64,000 nt of DNA. It comes from Pempheris klunzingeri. Its lineage: Eukaryota; Chordata; Actinopteri; Acropomatiformes; Pempheridae. Below the pieces are notes generated by a model. It made no database searches. It had not been told where the DNA came from and worked only from the letters and a program-made list of their open reading frames with translations. Both the position numbers and the translations under genes were made by a program. This document shows positions 1 to 25,629 of this stretch, one piece after another; position 1 is the stretch's first letter, and each line of letters opens with the position of its first letter. Location: assembly GCF_042242105.1 (NCBI RefSeq), contig NC_092022.1, forward strand, positions 13,264,001 through 13,328,000, in the 5' to 3' direction.

Positions 1-2284
1 CAGAGTGAGGCTGAGCATTAATGCTGACATTTGTCTGCATTGGGGAAAAGGGGGAGGGGGTCTTGGATGCAGCTCCACCTGAAGTGTTTGTCCAGAGACA
101 ATCCTCCCTGTGTTTTACAGCCCCGTTGATCCTGCTTCCTCTGTATCGCTCTCATGTTCTAACACTTTATGGAGATGCTCTGCTGCTTTGTACCTCGTCC
201 AAGGAGGATGTTCCTGCCCTAAAGCCAATTTTTATAGCCTGCTGACCATTTCTGGAAACATGCTGAGATGATGATGACGTTCCAAGGCAGGGAGAGGCAC
301 ATTTCTGACATCCACTCATTTCTAGAAGGTTTAGAAGGATGAAGCGTGGCAGGTCATGGTAAACGCATTAATATTACAACAAGTTGCAGTCCTTAGAAAA
401 ACAAACTGAGGCTCTAAACACAAACATGGTTGGTTTGGGAATGAGAGTGTTTGATGTGGGTCTACAGCACTTGTTGGTAGCACAGGGAGAGGCGAGGGCC
501 AGGCAGGTTGTGACTGGTAGAGTGATAAATTGTTTGATGTTGGGCTCTACTTCCCTGCCTGCCCTCCCTCCCTCTGTCTCCCTCCTTACCAATTCATTTC
601 TACAGACCCCCATCTCCAATTTACTGCAGGCTATTGCAAGCTGTAGTCACTGCCTTTGAAAGTTATTCTACTTTTTTCCATTTTTTTGTCCTCTCCATGT
701 TCTTACAAACCAAAACAAACCTGCTTATGGCAAGAAGTCCTGCTTTCATCCTGTTTTACACTATGGGGAGGAGAGGGAATAAAATCTTATGAGCCACGTA
801 CAGAGTATTCCTCTGAGGCACTGCTCATAAACATTAAACTGTATCATGCTTCCTCTTATCTCTGCACCCCGTTATCACCTTTGTAGTGTCAAAGTCTATC
901 TATCTTGACTTGTTTTTATTTTACTATTTTTATTTTCATTGAGTTTATCCTCCATTCTATATTATGCATTCTAAGTATTCTATTTTAACGTTTTTCATCT
1001 GTTCATTCTATGTCTGTGTAAAGTACAAACAGCTAACCCCTTTGAACCTCAAATAAGGTAATTAAATTAATCAACACAGCAAACTTCCCTTTGACTCGTT
1101 TCGGCATTCATATTGATAATAAGAAGTGTAATCGCCCCTCCCTCCAGCTCTTACTCTACCTTTAATTCCTTATCTTCAAAACAAATTCTGTTGATCTCAG
1201 GTCCGTCCCATTACACCATCATTTAGTGCTTTGATCGGTAAATTGCCTCTTAATTCAAACGCAGAAACCTGCACGCAACTGTCAGTCAGACCGAGCATGA
1301 AGAGAGGCAACTAAGAGGCAGACTGTATGTCTGTGGATTAATGAGAGAGCAGCAATGCCCATACTGCGGGAAAAGAGATGGTTACTCATCTACCTGACAT
1401 ATCAAAGAAATCCCCTCTCTTTAAATTTTCCGCTCTAATATCAAAGATGTGCCTTCTATTTGTGGTCTAATTGCAACTTGGAACTGGCAGAGGGTGGTTT
1501 TTAGGTGAAACTGTCCCCCTGAAAGTCCTTCCCGAAAACCACTTTAGAAGGCGACAGTGCTTTTTGCCTATCATCAGTATCAAAGTCCATGCTGTTCAAA
1601 CTTCCGGAGATCACATTTCATGCGACCTTTTTCCTTTGATTCCCTTAATAATCAGCCGTTTGGGTTGAGTCTCTCATGCTCATCTTATCATTATCTGTAG
1701 CCATCACTCACCTCCTAAATACAGAGCTGTATTTGACCCAAGTGGCCTGACAGGCCAAACAATTTCAATGGGATTTTTAAGCCCTCCATTACTGCTGGTT
1801 TTGCCTCTTTTCACGTTGCGATGAAGTGAAAGTGCTTACAATATGGTGCTAGCTCCTGCTATCAGATTGAGACTGAAATTCTGATAAACCTGATCTTGTC
1901 TTCGGCAGTATCTTCCAAACCTTGAATATCCGTCCAGCATGGGCTTCTCCCTGTGAGAGTGCTCTCAGGTGCTCTCCAACTATCACACAAATGAATTCCA
2001 AATGTAAGAGGATAGAAGTGGTGAGTAGAGGCCACCGCTGCCCTGCTTGTCTTCCTCTTGGTGATAAGATTGTCTGCTGATAGGCCAGGAGTATGACGTA
2101 GGTAAGGGTTAAGAGGTTACAATATTGGCTGTCTTGATACTCCAGGTGCACCACACAGCTGGGACTATCTAGGTCAATTAAAACTTTTCCTTTTAGTGTT
2201 GCCAACATTGGTTTTTGTGTCCTTGTCTCTTTGTCTCTCACAAACACGTACCCACATGCATGCATACAAGCGCGCGCATGCACG

Positions 2285-2315
<31 letters not shown>

Positions 2316-2332
2316 GCACGCACGTACGCACG

Positions 2333-2368
<36 letters not shown>

Positions 2369-5070
2369 AACACATTGTTTTCCACATCTATATTTTACTC
2401 CAATAATTTCAAAGGTTAACGCCAGGTTAAGTGGTTGACCCTCAGCCTGGACCTCTGAACAGAAGGAGGGATAACATTTCTATTGATGGACCAAGGGTGA
2501 AAAAGGTCAAATATGCATATGTACTTACAAGCACGCCCACACACAACCGGCCTTCTATCTGATAAGACCTGTTTATCCTCTCCTTCTTCTTTCATCCTGG
2601 ACTCCTATCAACCATCCTGGCTCTGCTGCCTCTATAACGTCCTATCACTACCTGAGATAGTGTCTCAAAATGAGATGCTGTCTTTGCTGTCTAGGCCTTT
2701 AATGCGTCTTTTTGTTTATTATTTTGAGGCAAAAGGACATGGTGATACATAGGATAATCAGCAGCCCTCAGTGATCAGCTCTGATAGCAGGGTGGTCTCA
2801 CCTTTGTAACAAGCCCCCTCCCCACCCCTCTCCAATACGTTTGAACTGCACTAGGCTCTGTTATTTTATCTATGAATCACTTCAATAGAGCTGAATTATG
2901 CTGAGGTGGAATTTTTATCTACACAGTCCAGGGGCCAAGAAAAATTCTAACCATCCCCAAATCAAATTAAAAGAAAAAACAGTTGGAGCCACGGTTTGAC
3001 AAGAGCAAGGCGCCTTTCATTAGAATGAGATTGATGTGGAACGACTAGGAGGCTAACTGCGGAACATTCACTCATACGTACGATCATCTACACACACGTG
3101 CATACATAAACACACACACTGATATCATGGAAACAGTTGGTCAATGGCAACTCCTGGTGTTCTGTTGATGTCTATCAAGAACATCTGAACATTTCTTTCC
3201 TTTTTCAATATCCATCTTCACTTTCGACATAATTATCCATTTGACAAATGAAGTCAGCAAAAAAAAAAAAAAGCATGATTCCACTCTAATGCTGTTTTGG
3301 CTCCAATGGTGCAGCTAATAGAGAAAGGCTGGTTGGCAGTAGGACATGGACATCATACCATGGCCTTAACTACAATGTTTGTTTTCTAAAACTCTAAATT
3401 ACTGGCCCTCCTCATCCCCCCAGTGAAAAGGCATTTATTTTTCTTTGGTGCTACCTATATCTTTTTTCCGTCCAATGCGTCTGTAACTAATCACTGCGTT
3501 TGAACAGGAACCAAAAGAAGGTACTTAGGGGTCTTTGCAGAAAGAGGCTTAGGTCTGTTTTATTGGTGTCAGGACATTAGCAAGGTCTATTAAAACAGTT
3601 ACCTTTGGAAAAGTAGCTGTTGAAATGGTCCCTGGTGACCAGCTTGTGCAATAGCAGAAACTGTAATGATATTAAAGAAACAGACCCATCATCCTCAGAG
3701 GTACAACAAATGGACTTTATACAGGTTTCTTTATGAGTGAATGTCAGATCCAAGAGCAATTCGAACTCCTTTATTTTGAAATAAGGATGAAAATTGGAAT
3801 TTGTAAGGTCAAAGAGATGCTGCCACTGCAGATCAACTCTGTCATCTGTGTCCCCCATCTCTATATTAAGACATTGTGTGGTGCAGTCGAAGTCTGTTTT
3901 AATGAGTTTTGACTGTGGTTTGAGAGGCATGACTAAATGGGACCACAATAGCTTGGATAACGATCAGTCCATTTTGTATACTAGCATGGCGATGTGGGTG
4001 TGCATCTATGTGCACGTGCATGTGTATGTCTGTTAAATACGACCTCTGTAAGAATTCTAAACTGGGCTGAGTGTGAGATTTGGCAGGCACGGGTGGGGTT
4101 GTGTGGTTTGCCACTGCACAGTAATAAGACTGAGACATGTTGACATGAGTATCAGATGTCAGAGGGAGTTTGCTGGGAGCCCTTGTCCATTACCATCTGG
4201 ATGATAGTAGCTTGGAAAGGCAGGCAGAGCTCTATATCAATATTTCAATATGCTGGCACTAATAGATCAACTCAGCCAGAGGCTGAAATATCAGGAAAAT
4301 GTCACCTGTAGAGCACTGGATGCCAATGAGTAACTTTTAACGTGTGTGTGTGTGTGTTTAATAAAAGTGGGTGGTCTTGAGCTGTGAAGACCAAATCTGT
4401 GTTTAAACTGTGCTTCCAGCTCATGACCTTGAGAGTTACTCTGTTGGACTGAGTGTTATTTATTTGGACATCTTATACACACTCACAAATGACCATTAGG
4501 TGCTGTGTTTGATAAACAAACTGATTGGATTGCTTGTGTGAATGTGTGTGGTTTCTCTCCCTTGCTGTCCTCAAGGCCCCTCAGAACGGGCCCAATTTAC
4601 CTCAAGGACATGGAAAATAGCACAAGCATTCACACTGAACACACATGAGCACATATACAGTGTAGTACACACCTTACTATATACACACCCATAAACACAC
4701 TCACATGTGCACAGGAGAATACACTGTCGCGCTGCACTTATTGACCCAGTCTCAGTCTCATTGAATTCAGTCTTTACTCACTCATCAGAGCTCTCAGGAT
4801 TGGTTAAGGTTTCAGGGTGTGCTTTGGGCCAATAGCAACCGCACTGATGGGAATTGAATATTGTTATTTGCATACTGCCCTAACAGTAACCCCAAAGCAG
4901 GAACTCAAGGATGAAGTCATATCGCAGCTCAATCCAAAAACATAGAATAAAGCAAAAGGCCAAACGTCTCTTATGAGACTTGTAAAAAAAAATTTGCGGA
5001 TGTGCTTATATTTCATATTTCACTTTTATATTTTGTTTCCGACTTTTTGATCTCTGTGCTTCTCTCCTAG
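1..5070. other. Noncoding sequence, inferred intron of LGR6
   Basis: No exon was recognised upstream of 5071. The missing LGR6 exons (signal peptide, LRRNT, first repeat) were looked for but not found, so this is read as intron. ORFs here are short or driven by CA repeats. A CA/CG alternating tract lies at 2270-2366. A minus-strand ORF of 123 codons at 3577-3948 shows no family motif and is not called. Confidence 0.6.
2270..2366. repeat. Alternating purine-pyrimidine (CA/CG) tract
   Basis: About 97 bp of strictly alternating purine-pyrimidine sequence: CGCGCG and CACGCACG blocks followed by (CA)n, interrupted only by GTAC and CATG steps that keep the alternation. It is an intronic microsatellite with Z-DNA potential. 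Confidence 0.9.
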
Positions 5071-19295
<14,225 letters not shown>

Positions 19296-20345
19296 GACTC
19301 CAAGCTAGCTGACAGAATAGCTGGGACACTATGGACACTCAAGGACTATCATCGAACAGCAGCAGCAAAACCGGCTCTGGGTTATAAATTCTCAAGCTAC
19401 TCAGAGTCCACACAGAGACTGTAGAGTATTCTACAGAAGTCTATGAGAACTCAACAAAGTGCCTCTGAAAATGGGGAGTGCAACTAAGACTTCCCTTCAT
19501 TGTAAAGACTATTAAAGTAAACACAACAATACAACATGACTGTTAAAATAAAGGACAATTTCAGACACTACCCAGTGGACTGCGTAAGTCATGGACTTGC
19601 ATGACAAAAATAAAGTTCAAAGAAAAGCTGTCAACTACATGGAAAATCTAAGCATGAGACAAATCAACGGTTTAGCCAGTGGGAATTTAGGTAGAACCCG
19701 TAGAGTTTTAAGTGTAAATGTTTATACTGAAATATGATCATGCAGCTTAGAGGTTACGGATTGTTTGGCTATATTTTAAGTGGAGTTATCTTATTTGTTG
19801 TTGTTTTTTTAAATATAAGTTCTATCCTATTGCTAAGGTCTGTGTCAAAGAAAGGGAGTCATCATCAGACACAGCAGGATTTTTTTTTTTTTTTTTTTTT
19901 TACCAGAGTAAGCTAACATTTTTCATTCACAGAAATGTTATTGTCAGATGTTTCTTTCCAACTGTGCTATAAAAATGTTACTCTTTATGTGGCAGCAAAA
20001 CTCAACAGGAAACAGAGCGCAGTTTCAGACGGTTTACATGATTTTGTCTTAAATATGCAACTTTGCCCAACAGGAGGCAAGCAGTTATAGACTGATTGGG
20101 ATGCAGCTTTCTACAGACATTAGAGTAGGCTAGCAATATGTACATACAATGTAACTACCTCTGAACTAGCATGGTATTGACTCACTACAGCCTTATGATG
20201 TTTGTCTCCCTTTTTATATGATACACAGCAAATATATAATTTTATATATTAAGAAATAAATCCTTAGTTTGTAAAAAAAAACTTGCTATTTAGGATGTAC
20301 ATACTTTGTATACAACTGATAAGCATATGTTTGAATAAAACTACC
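19296..20345 (+). other. lgr6: LGR6 3' UTR with candidate poly(A) signals
   Basis: Sequence downstream of the LGR6 stop has no coding potential. AATAAA occurs at 19609-19614, 20255-20260 and 20334-20339. The last would give a 3' UTR of about 1.05 kb ending roughly 140 bp from the candidate UBE2T signal on the other strand. A run of 20 T lies at 19881-19900. Confidence 0.6.
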
Positions 20346-20660
20346 TTCATACTGTACATCAACCACTCTGCTTATACTACCACTGTGAAACACACCTGAC
20401 ACCACAGAAGAAGTCAAGACATTGTATGTAATACATTAAGCAAGTTCAAAACAATCAAATAATGTTTAAAATAAACTTTAATATTATAACACAAATATAA
20501 AAATCATACATATAATATGTCACCATTTTTTGGATTAGGAAGAAGAATGGATACTAAATAAATTGAAGTAGGTATAAGAACTAAATAAAAATTGTAGGTG
20601 TATCAGACATGGTGGTTCTGGAGAAGAGAGAACATTTGGCTCTCACAAGTGAGATGGAAA
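20346..20660 (-). other. ube2t: UBE2T 3' UTR region
   Basis: AT-rich sequence lying 3' of the UBE2T stop on the minus strand. No AATAAA was seen on that strand, but the variant ATTAAA occurs at 20477-20482. LGR6 transcription probably ends within or just before this stretch. Confidence 0.45.
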
Positions 20661-22353
20661 CTACAAACAGGTTCTCTTTGCTGGCTCCTCTGCCGTCTGC
20701 TGTGCACCGAAAGCCTCTCTTTTAAGAGATGAAGCTTTCTGATCTGCGGTATTTTCCTTGTTTTCCTCCACAACTCCCTGAACAAAGACAAATACAAATA
20801 TCTTATCTTATTTCGCCCATCTATGCTCCTCCCATCCCAAAGGGTGAGAAAGTATGAAATGTCAATTTATATTTGAGTATAAATCAAACACAGCATTACT
20901 TTGTTGCAAGTTAGTAGACAACACTCTATCTAGGGAGCACAGCGCCATCTTGTGGGTAAAATATACCACTGCACACAACTAATACAAAGGCAGTACTTGC
21001 TGTAGAGCAAGTGACAGTAGCCATGTCACTCAGTAAGAATAATCCTATCCAAGATGGTCAGTGCAAAAAGGTAATTTAACACGTTTAAAAGGAAAACCCT
21101 TTAACTTTCATGAACGAAAGTTAATATGTTACAACTGCTTTACCCGTAGACTAGAGTGTCTTACCGTGTTCTTCTGAATCGCATGCTCTTCTGTCCACTT
21201 CCTGGCCTTCTCTGTGAACAGCTGTTTGTTGTATTTGAACTCCGATGACTGGATTCAAAAACACGTAAGCGCCTCTTTACAGGTGTATATGATGGACATT
21301 CGCATTTGATCGCAATATCACAATTAAAATGCTCTCTACTGCAATTTCAAGACTGCAAGAAAATCTGTTTTTGTTCAGACTGATATCTAAACAAGTAATT
21401 CTGGCCTGAAAGAGTGTTCAAATTATAGAGAGTTATTTAGTTGTTCATTTAGTGCTCAATTATTCTAATGCCACACTTTTTTGTTTTGCAAGAGCTCTAC
21501 TGTCACATGTCCATATTTGTATTTGAATATTCACAAAAACAAATAAAACCACCATAGTGCTATTATGCATCATGGTCGGGCTACTCTAACAGATAGTATG
21601 AATGCAAGATTATGCACGACTCACGATATCAGCCATGAGTGGGTCGTCTGGGTTGGGCTCAGCCATGAGCAGCTGAATGGAGGTGAGGACTGTGGAGATG
21701 TTTAGGGATGGCTTCCAGGCACCCTGAACAGGATAAATAGATGGTATATTTTCTCATTTACTTGACAGCAGACAAACAAAATAGGTGAAGCAGAAATTAT
21801 ATTATTTTTTTGTTGGTAATCAGTTATAACCTTTGGCGGGAGTTTGAGAGCATCATGGCAGATTCGTCCTGAATTGTCAATGTTTGGGTGGTAGATAGGG
21901 GTCAGGAATCGTATTTTGGGAGGCTCAAATGGGTACCTACAAGAGAAAAACAGCAGGTCAGCCCTACTAGACTGCAGTAAGTGTTTATAACATGGAAATC
22001 TGAGGGAGTCAACACCTCCATCAGTAATAAACCTTTGAGATAGAACATACCTCTCTGGGACCTTGATCTCCAGGGAGAAGAGTCCACCTTCATATGGGGT
22101 ATCTGCACCACCCACGATCTCTGCAAACCAGAGGAAGGGAAGCTTACACGATCAGGTAGATAACACATATCTAGCTTGTCATATGTGTGATACATTGCTG
22201 GCTGAGAACAAACGGAGTCTTAATTATCCTGTGAGGAAACTTACGTGCCCGGAGGTCGTCAATGTGATCCTCGGTCTGCCAGCATGTTATCCCGGGAGGA
22301 GGCTCGGTGCTCAGCATCTGGAGCTCACGCTTCAAACGGGAAGCCCTCTGCAT
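20661..22353 (-). CDS. ube2t: UBE2T, E2 ubiquitin-conjugating enzyme (Fanconi anaemia pathway)
   Basis: UBE2T is the nuclear E2 that works with the E3 FANCL to monoubiquitinate FANCD2 and FANCI in interstrand-crosslink repair. Coding exons in order: 22245-22353, 22051-22120, 21831-21936, 21625-21723, 21165-21248, 20661-20777. They give 194 residues, against 197 in human. The UBC fold runs from [14 protein letters not shown] to about residue 152. The HPN motif lies in IYHPNID, and the catalytic Cys falls at residue 86 in [13 protein letters not shown], the same number as in human. Lys91, the human auto-ubiquitination site, is conserved. Residue 87 is His where human, as I remember it, has Leu. 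The tail after about residue 155 is hydrophilic, differs from human, and contains a KEN triplet. Acceptors and donors are canonical and every junction keeps frame. The start is the conserved [11 protein letters not shown]; a noncoding first exon probably ends at 22679. Confidence 0.95.
20941..20955 (-). promoter_or_regulatory. CTCF-like motif
   Basis: Read on the minus strand, CCACAAGATGGCGCT matches the CTCF core CCASYAGRKGGCRSY at all but the fifth base. It lies in the last UBE2T intron, near the junction with LGR6. Confidence 0.45.
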
Positions 22354-22678
22354 CCTGCTGAATAACCACTGCCGACCAGCAATAAGAGGAAGTGAGTTTG
22401 GCCAAATAGTCTATTAATGTGTTAATTGTATCCAGACAGAAAACATTCACTAGCTTCATACTTCAGTTTTATGTGCATCTAATCACTGTCTTTTTCATAT
22501 CGTTTGACAACTAATGCTGCAGCTGTTTTAACTGTCTTGTTACAAGCTCCATGCTAACATGTTAGCCTGCTAAATGGTGTGTCTATGGAGAGATGTTAGT
22601 ACATCTTTCTCAGTCCAATAACCACACCGTGGGCAAAATAAAATGTTATTTTCTCGACCTTATATCGCAGTAGCTCAC

Positions 22679-22800
22679 CTTTTTCCCCTCTGGGAAAACT
22701 GTCGTCCACTTAACAGTCGTTGTTCAGCTTAACTTAACTTTTTTCTGCCTTCAAAACACCGTCTGAGATGAGACGACCTGAGCTGTTTTGGATTTCCCTC
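22679..22800 (-). promoter_or_regulatory. ube2t: Probable UBE2T noncoding first exon and promoter
   Basis: On the minus strand a good donor (AAAAAG|GTGAGC) ends at 22679, and an acceptor-like CAG lies just upstream of the start codon at 22353. The sequence upstream, to about 22,830, contains a short GC-rich patch (CGCGCG near 22,820) beside an otherwise AT-rich region. The transcription start is inferred only. Confidence 0.45.
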
Positions 22801-22859
22801 TCCCTACGTCATCTTTACCGCGCGCCTTCTTCTTCTTCCTGCTTTCTTCTTCTTCTTCT

Positions 22860-23400
22860 ATTATTCTATTATCGCCACCTATCGTTGGCTTATTTTTTCT
22901 TGTATTGCACTTCTTTCCTTCTGTATTTACCTCATTTTTAACCTACGATACAATCATATAGTTCAAAGTGTTTGCTCCTTTTATTATTTTCTGTCCAAAC
23001 TGTAGCCTATATGGTTGTAATCTGTACCATTTATAACAGTATATATTATGTATAGTATATAGTATGTATTTTTTAAATTTATATTCAACTTAACTTTCAT
23101 TAATTAAAACTCTTCATTTATATTTTTAATTTAACTTTATTCAGTTCTTTATTCGTATGTTTAATTATACTGTCTACATATTATATATGATGAATTTATA
23201 GTGTATATTTTTATTTGACTAAACACCTCTTGTATTTCTTTTTATGTCATGGAAAATTCATGTCATGTTTTTCATTTTATTATGATACAATACATACATA
23301 AAAAGCAAAGACAAACAATAATGTGTGTTGTATTTCACTTTTTCTGTTTTAATTCAGGCATTTAAAAAAGTGCCAGAAATACAGTCAGTATAGAGAGTAA
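22860..23400. other. AT-rich intergenic stretch
   Basis: Very AT-rich DNA with repeated TATATTATGTAT-like words between UBE2T and the methyltransferase gene. I saw no gene, transposon end or RNA structure in it. Confidence 0.6.
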
Positions 23401-23409
23401 ATCATGTGC

Positions 23410-23415
23410 TTTATT
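23410..23415 (-). terminator. Poly(A) signal of the methyltransferase gene
   Basis: TTTATT on the plus strand is AATAAA on the minus strand, about 250 bp past the methyltransferase stop codon. Confidence 0.5.
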
Positions 23416-23662
23416 TCTTATTATAAAAAGTTGCAATATCTCATTATCAAAAGGTAACACTTAAAGATCAAGTGTAACCATACAAAACCTCACAGTCACA
23501 GAAGTGGGATACACATAATCTCTTACTTGAAATTTGATTTCATCCTCTGCACACCACCATAAAAGGTTTTTCTTCATCGCAGAATGGGACTACAACTTGC
23601 ACAGTACGTGTGCAGTCCTGTGTGTATGACAGATAAATCAACCTTGAACCTTAATTTCAGTG

Positions 23663-25019
23663 TCATTTTAAGGCAGTGGCATAGATAGCCTGAAAAGTAA
23701 TGTGTTTATGCTGTCTGTCCTCCATTCTGACATCAGTGAAGCCAGAGTCTCTCAGAGCAGTCATGTAGGCCTCTGGGCGCCAGTTCTCACCTGGCATCAC
23801 TTGTTTTGCTGCCAAAGTAGCCACATGGGACAGCCTCAGCGTGGTCACCATTAAGCCTCCTGTGTGCATTTCAGAGAGAAAAAAATAATGACATTTGTTC
23901 AGATTGCTCTCAGAAAGTCAATACTAGCAGTAAGGTAGTAAATCAGTAAAGACAGATTTTAATTTGGAGGACAAATGTGCCTTGAAAATAAACACTCCCC
24001 GTCATACCCTACCTGGTTTCATTACCCGGTGTATCTCTGTGGCTCCCTTCCTGAGGTCTGGCCAGAAGTAGTAGCAGTTACAATGAAAGACTTTATCCAC
24101 AGTGCTGTCTGCCAGAGGCATTGCTGCTACATCACAGTGGTGGAGGGTCACTTTCCCACTTACCACAAGTTCTTTCATTAGCTTACTTGCCACCTTTAAC
24201 AGAGGGGAAAAAAAGAATTTCTTCAAAAGTGAGTAATGTTCCCACTTCAACCATAATACTGGTTGAGACTAGACGCTATAGTTTTCTCAGCTTTTGTCTG
24301 CCTTTCTGCCAGTGGTTTCTTCAATTTCTCTTCATCAGTGTCTTTTGCAGAGAGGTACACAGTTCGTACGTGACTTGTTGAGGCAGGCTAGAGAGCCTTG
24401 TTACTGTGTCTTCTGCTTTGTTCTTTAAGGACACTCTTGAAACTTCACACTAAAGAAAATGACGCTAAATAGCACTAAATGTTTCTTTAGCTGTTTGATT
24501 CTTAAGCTTACAATCATAGATGTACCACTTCTGGTGTTATATAGTGCCTTTAAAGATCCCCATCTAAACTAAGCTGAAGAACCAGTAGAAAACTTCTAAA
24601 GACAGCACATTTCGTTGTATGTGAAACATGCAATGACAATAAAGGCATTCATTCATTCATCATGCTTTATAGCAACCCGACCACACCAAAGAACCGCTGA
24701 CGAACCACCATTTATTGTGTGTTGAATCGAAATATTTATTCCACTCTGTCAGTTTATCATACTTCACCTGATGCATGTACTCTGAGTAGTCCACTCCTAT
24801 AAGGTGACCTGTGGGCTCTGTCAGCAGTTTGGCTGCAGACTGCAGACCCAGTCCCGGGCCGTGACCCAGCTCCAGCACCGTGTCCCCAGGCTGGATCCCA
24901 CTCAGCCGCACAGCGGTCTCCTCAAGGACTCGGTTGCGCACTGTTAGTAACCTACTGACCAGCCACCCTGCCGCAGATCGTGTTGGGTGGCCCAACTGTT
25001 TCCCCAGTTTCTCCCACAT
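23663..25019 (-). CDS. Putative class I SAM-dependent methyltransferase
   Basis: This small methyltransferase has an unknown substrate. Coding exons: 24768-25019, 24013-24193, 23663-23859, giving 209 residues in one frame. The Rossmann motif I is VLELGHGPGLG (about residues 48-58). Motif II has the acidic residue in GVDYSEYM (about 75-82). VTLHHCDVAAMPLADSTVD fits motif III and the loop that follows, and CNCYYFWPDLRKGATEIHRVMKPGG fits motifs IV-V as in the Methyltransf_11 family. The start at 25019 is chosen because a strong acceptor (polypyrimidine tract, then TTTATCCAG) lies two bases upstream. An in-frame ATG at 25091 would add a hydrophobic stretch, but that stretch looks like this intron's end. 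A noncoding exon ending at 25514 (ACACAG|GTGAGT) fits the 5' UTR. No signal peptide is present. I recognise no mammalian orthologue; it resembles bacterial-type small methyltransferases seen in fish genomes. Confidence 0.8.
24540..24662 (+). repeat. LINE/SINE-like 3' tail
   Basis: The segment ends with a TTTCGTTGTATGTG-like block, then CAATGACAATAAAGG and a short (CATT)n tail. This layout is familiar from 3' ends of fish L2/CR1-type LINEs and the SINEs that share their tails. Only the tail is recognisable; no reverse transcriptase is nearby. It lies in the first coding intron of the methyltransferase gene. Confidence 0.45.
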
Positions 25020-25513
25020 CACTGGATAAATCCGACAGAAAAAGACAGATTTACAACCATAGAAGATAATGCAAATCATTGTAACCAGCACAGCCTATGA
25101 CCCCCATGTCCCCCATGTGATTACTTTATGCACTGGTCATCTACTAGTACGGGGATCCTATGGGTTAAAATGCATTCAAATATGAATAATAATATAAAAC
25201 ACATGAATTAAAACTCAGTTCCACCATTCTAATATTTTGGACATAAACTTTGCATTACACCTGGAGAACCCACGTTTTTTCCCAAACAAACATGGCTGAA
25301 CTGTAGAAATAGGCCTACATACATTTCCTAAACACATTGCTTCAATCTAAAATCAAAGCAGGACCTGTAGATTTTCTGAGACAGGACAGATATGATAAAC
25401 ACACTAAACATTGTAAAGCCTAAAGGGCGAGTCTGATATGAAAATATTTTGGCCAACTATTACTTGTTACTACTTCAAAACCAGCTGTACTTAGCTTAGC
25501 AGTCAACACTCAC

Positions 25514-25620
25514 CTGTGTTGTGACAGAGAACGTCTCAGTCCACAGAGCAGGGCGGAACATCCGGGAACTTCAGCCTGCGACACTCACTGAGGAAAACAA
25601 ACGACACCCTCCGTAGACTT
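25514..25620 (-). promoter_or_regulatory. Probable first exon and promoter of the methyltransferase gene
   Basis: On the minus strand, ACACAG|GTGAGT ends a likely noncoding exon at 25514. The flanking sequence to about 25,620 has several CpG dinucleotides in an AT-rich neighbourhood. Upstream extent is inferred. Confidence 0.45.
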
Positions 25621-25629
25621 TAATGTGAA

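Noticed and set aside
1849-2385. Minus-strand ORF of 178 codons
   Set aside because: Its N-terminal third is a translated CA repeat (poly Cys-Val), which keeps any frame open; the rest shows no family motif.
3577-3948. Minus-strand ORF of 123 codons in the LGR6 5' intron region
   Set aside because: No known domain, no splice context or promoter, and it lies inside an apparent intron; length is possible by chance in this much sequence.
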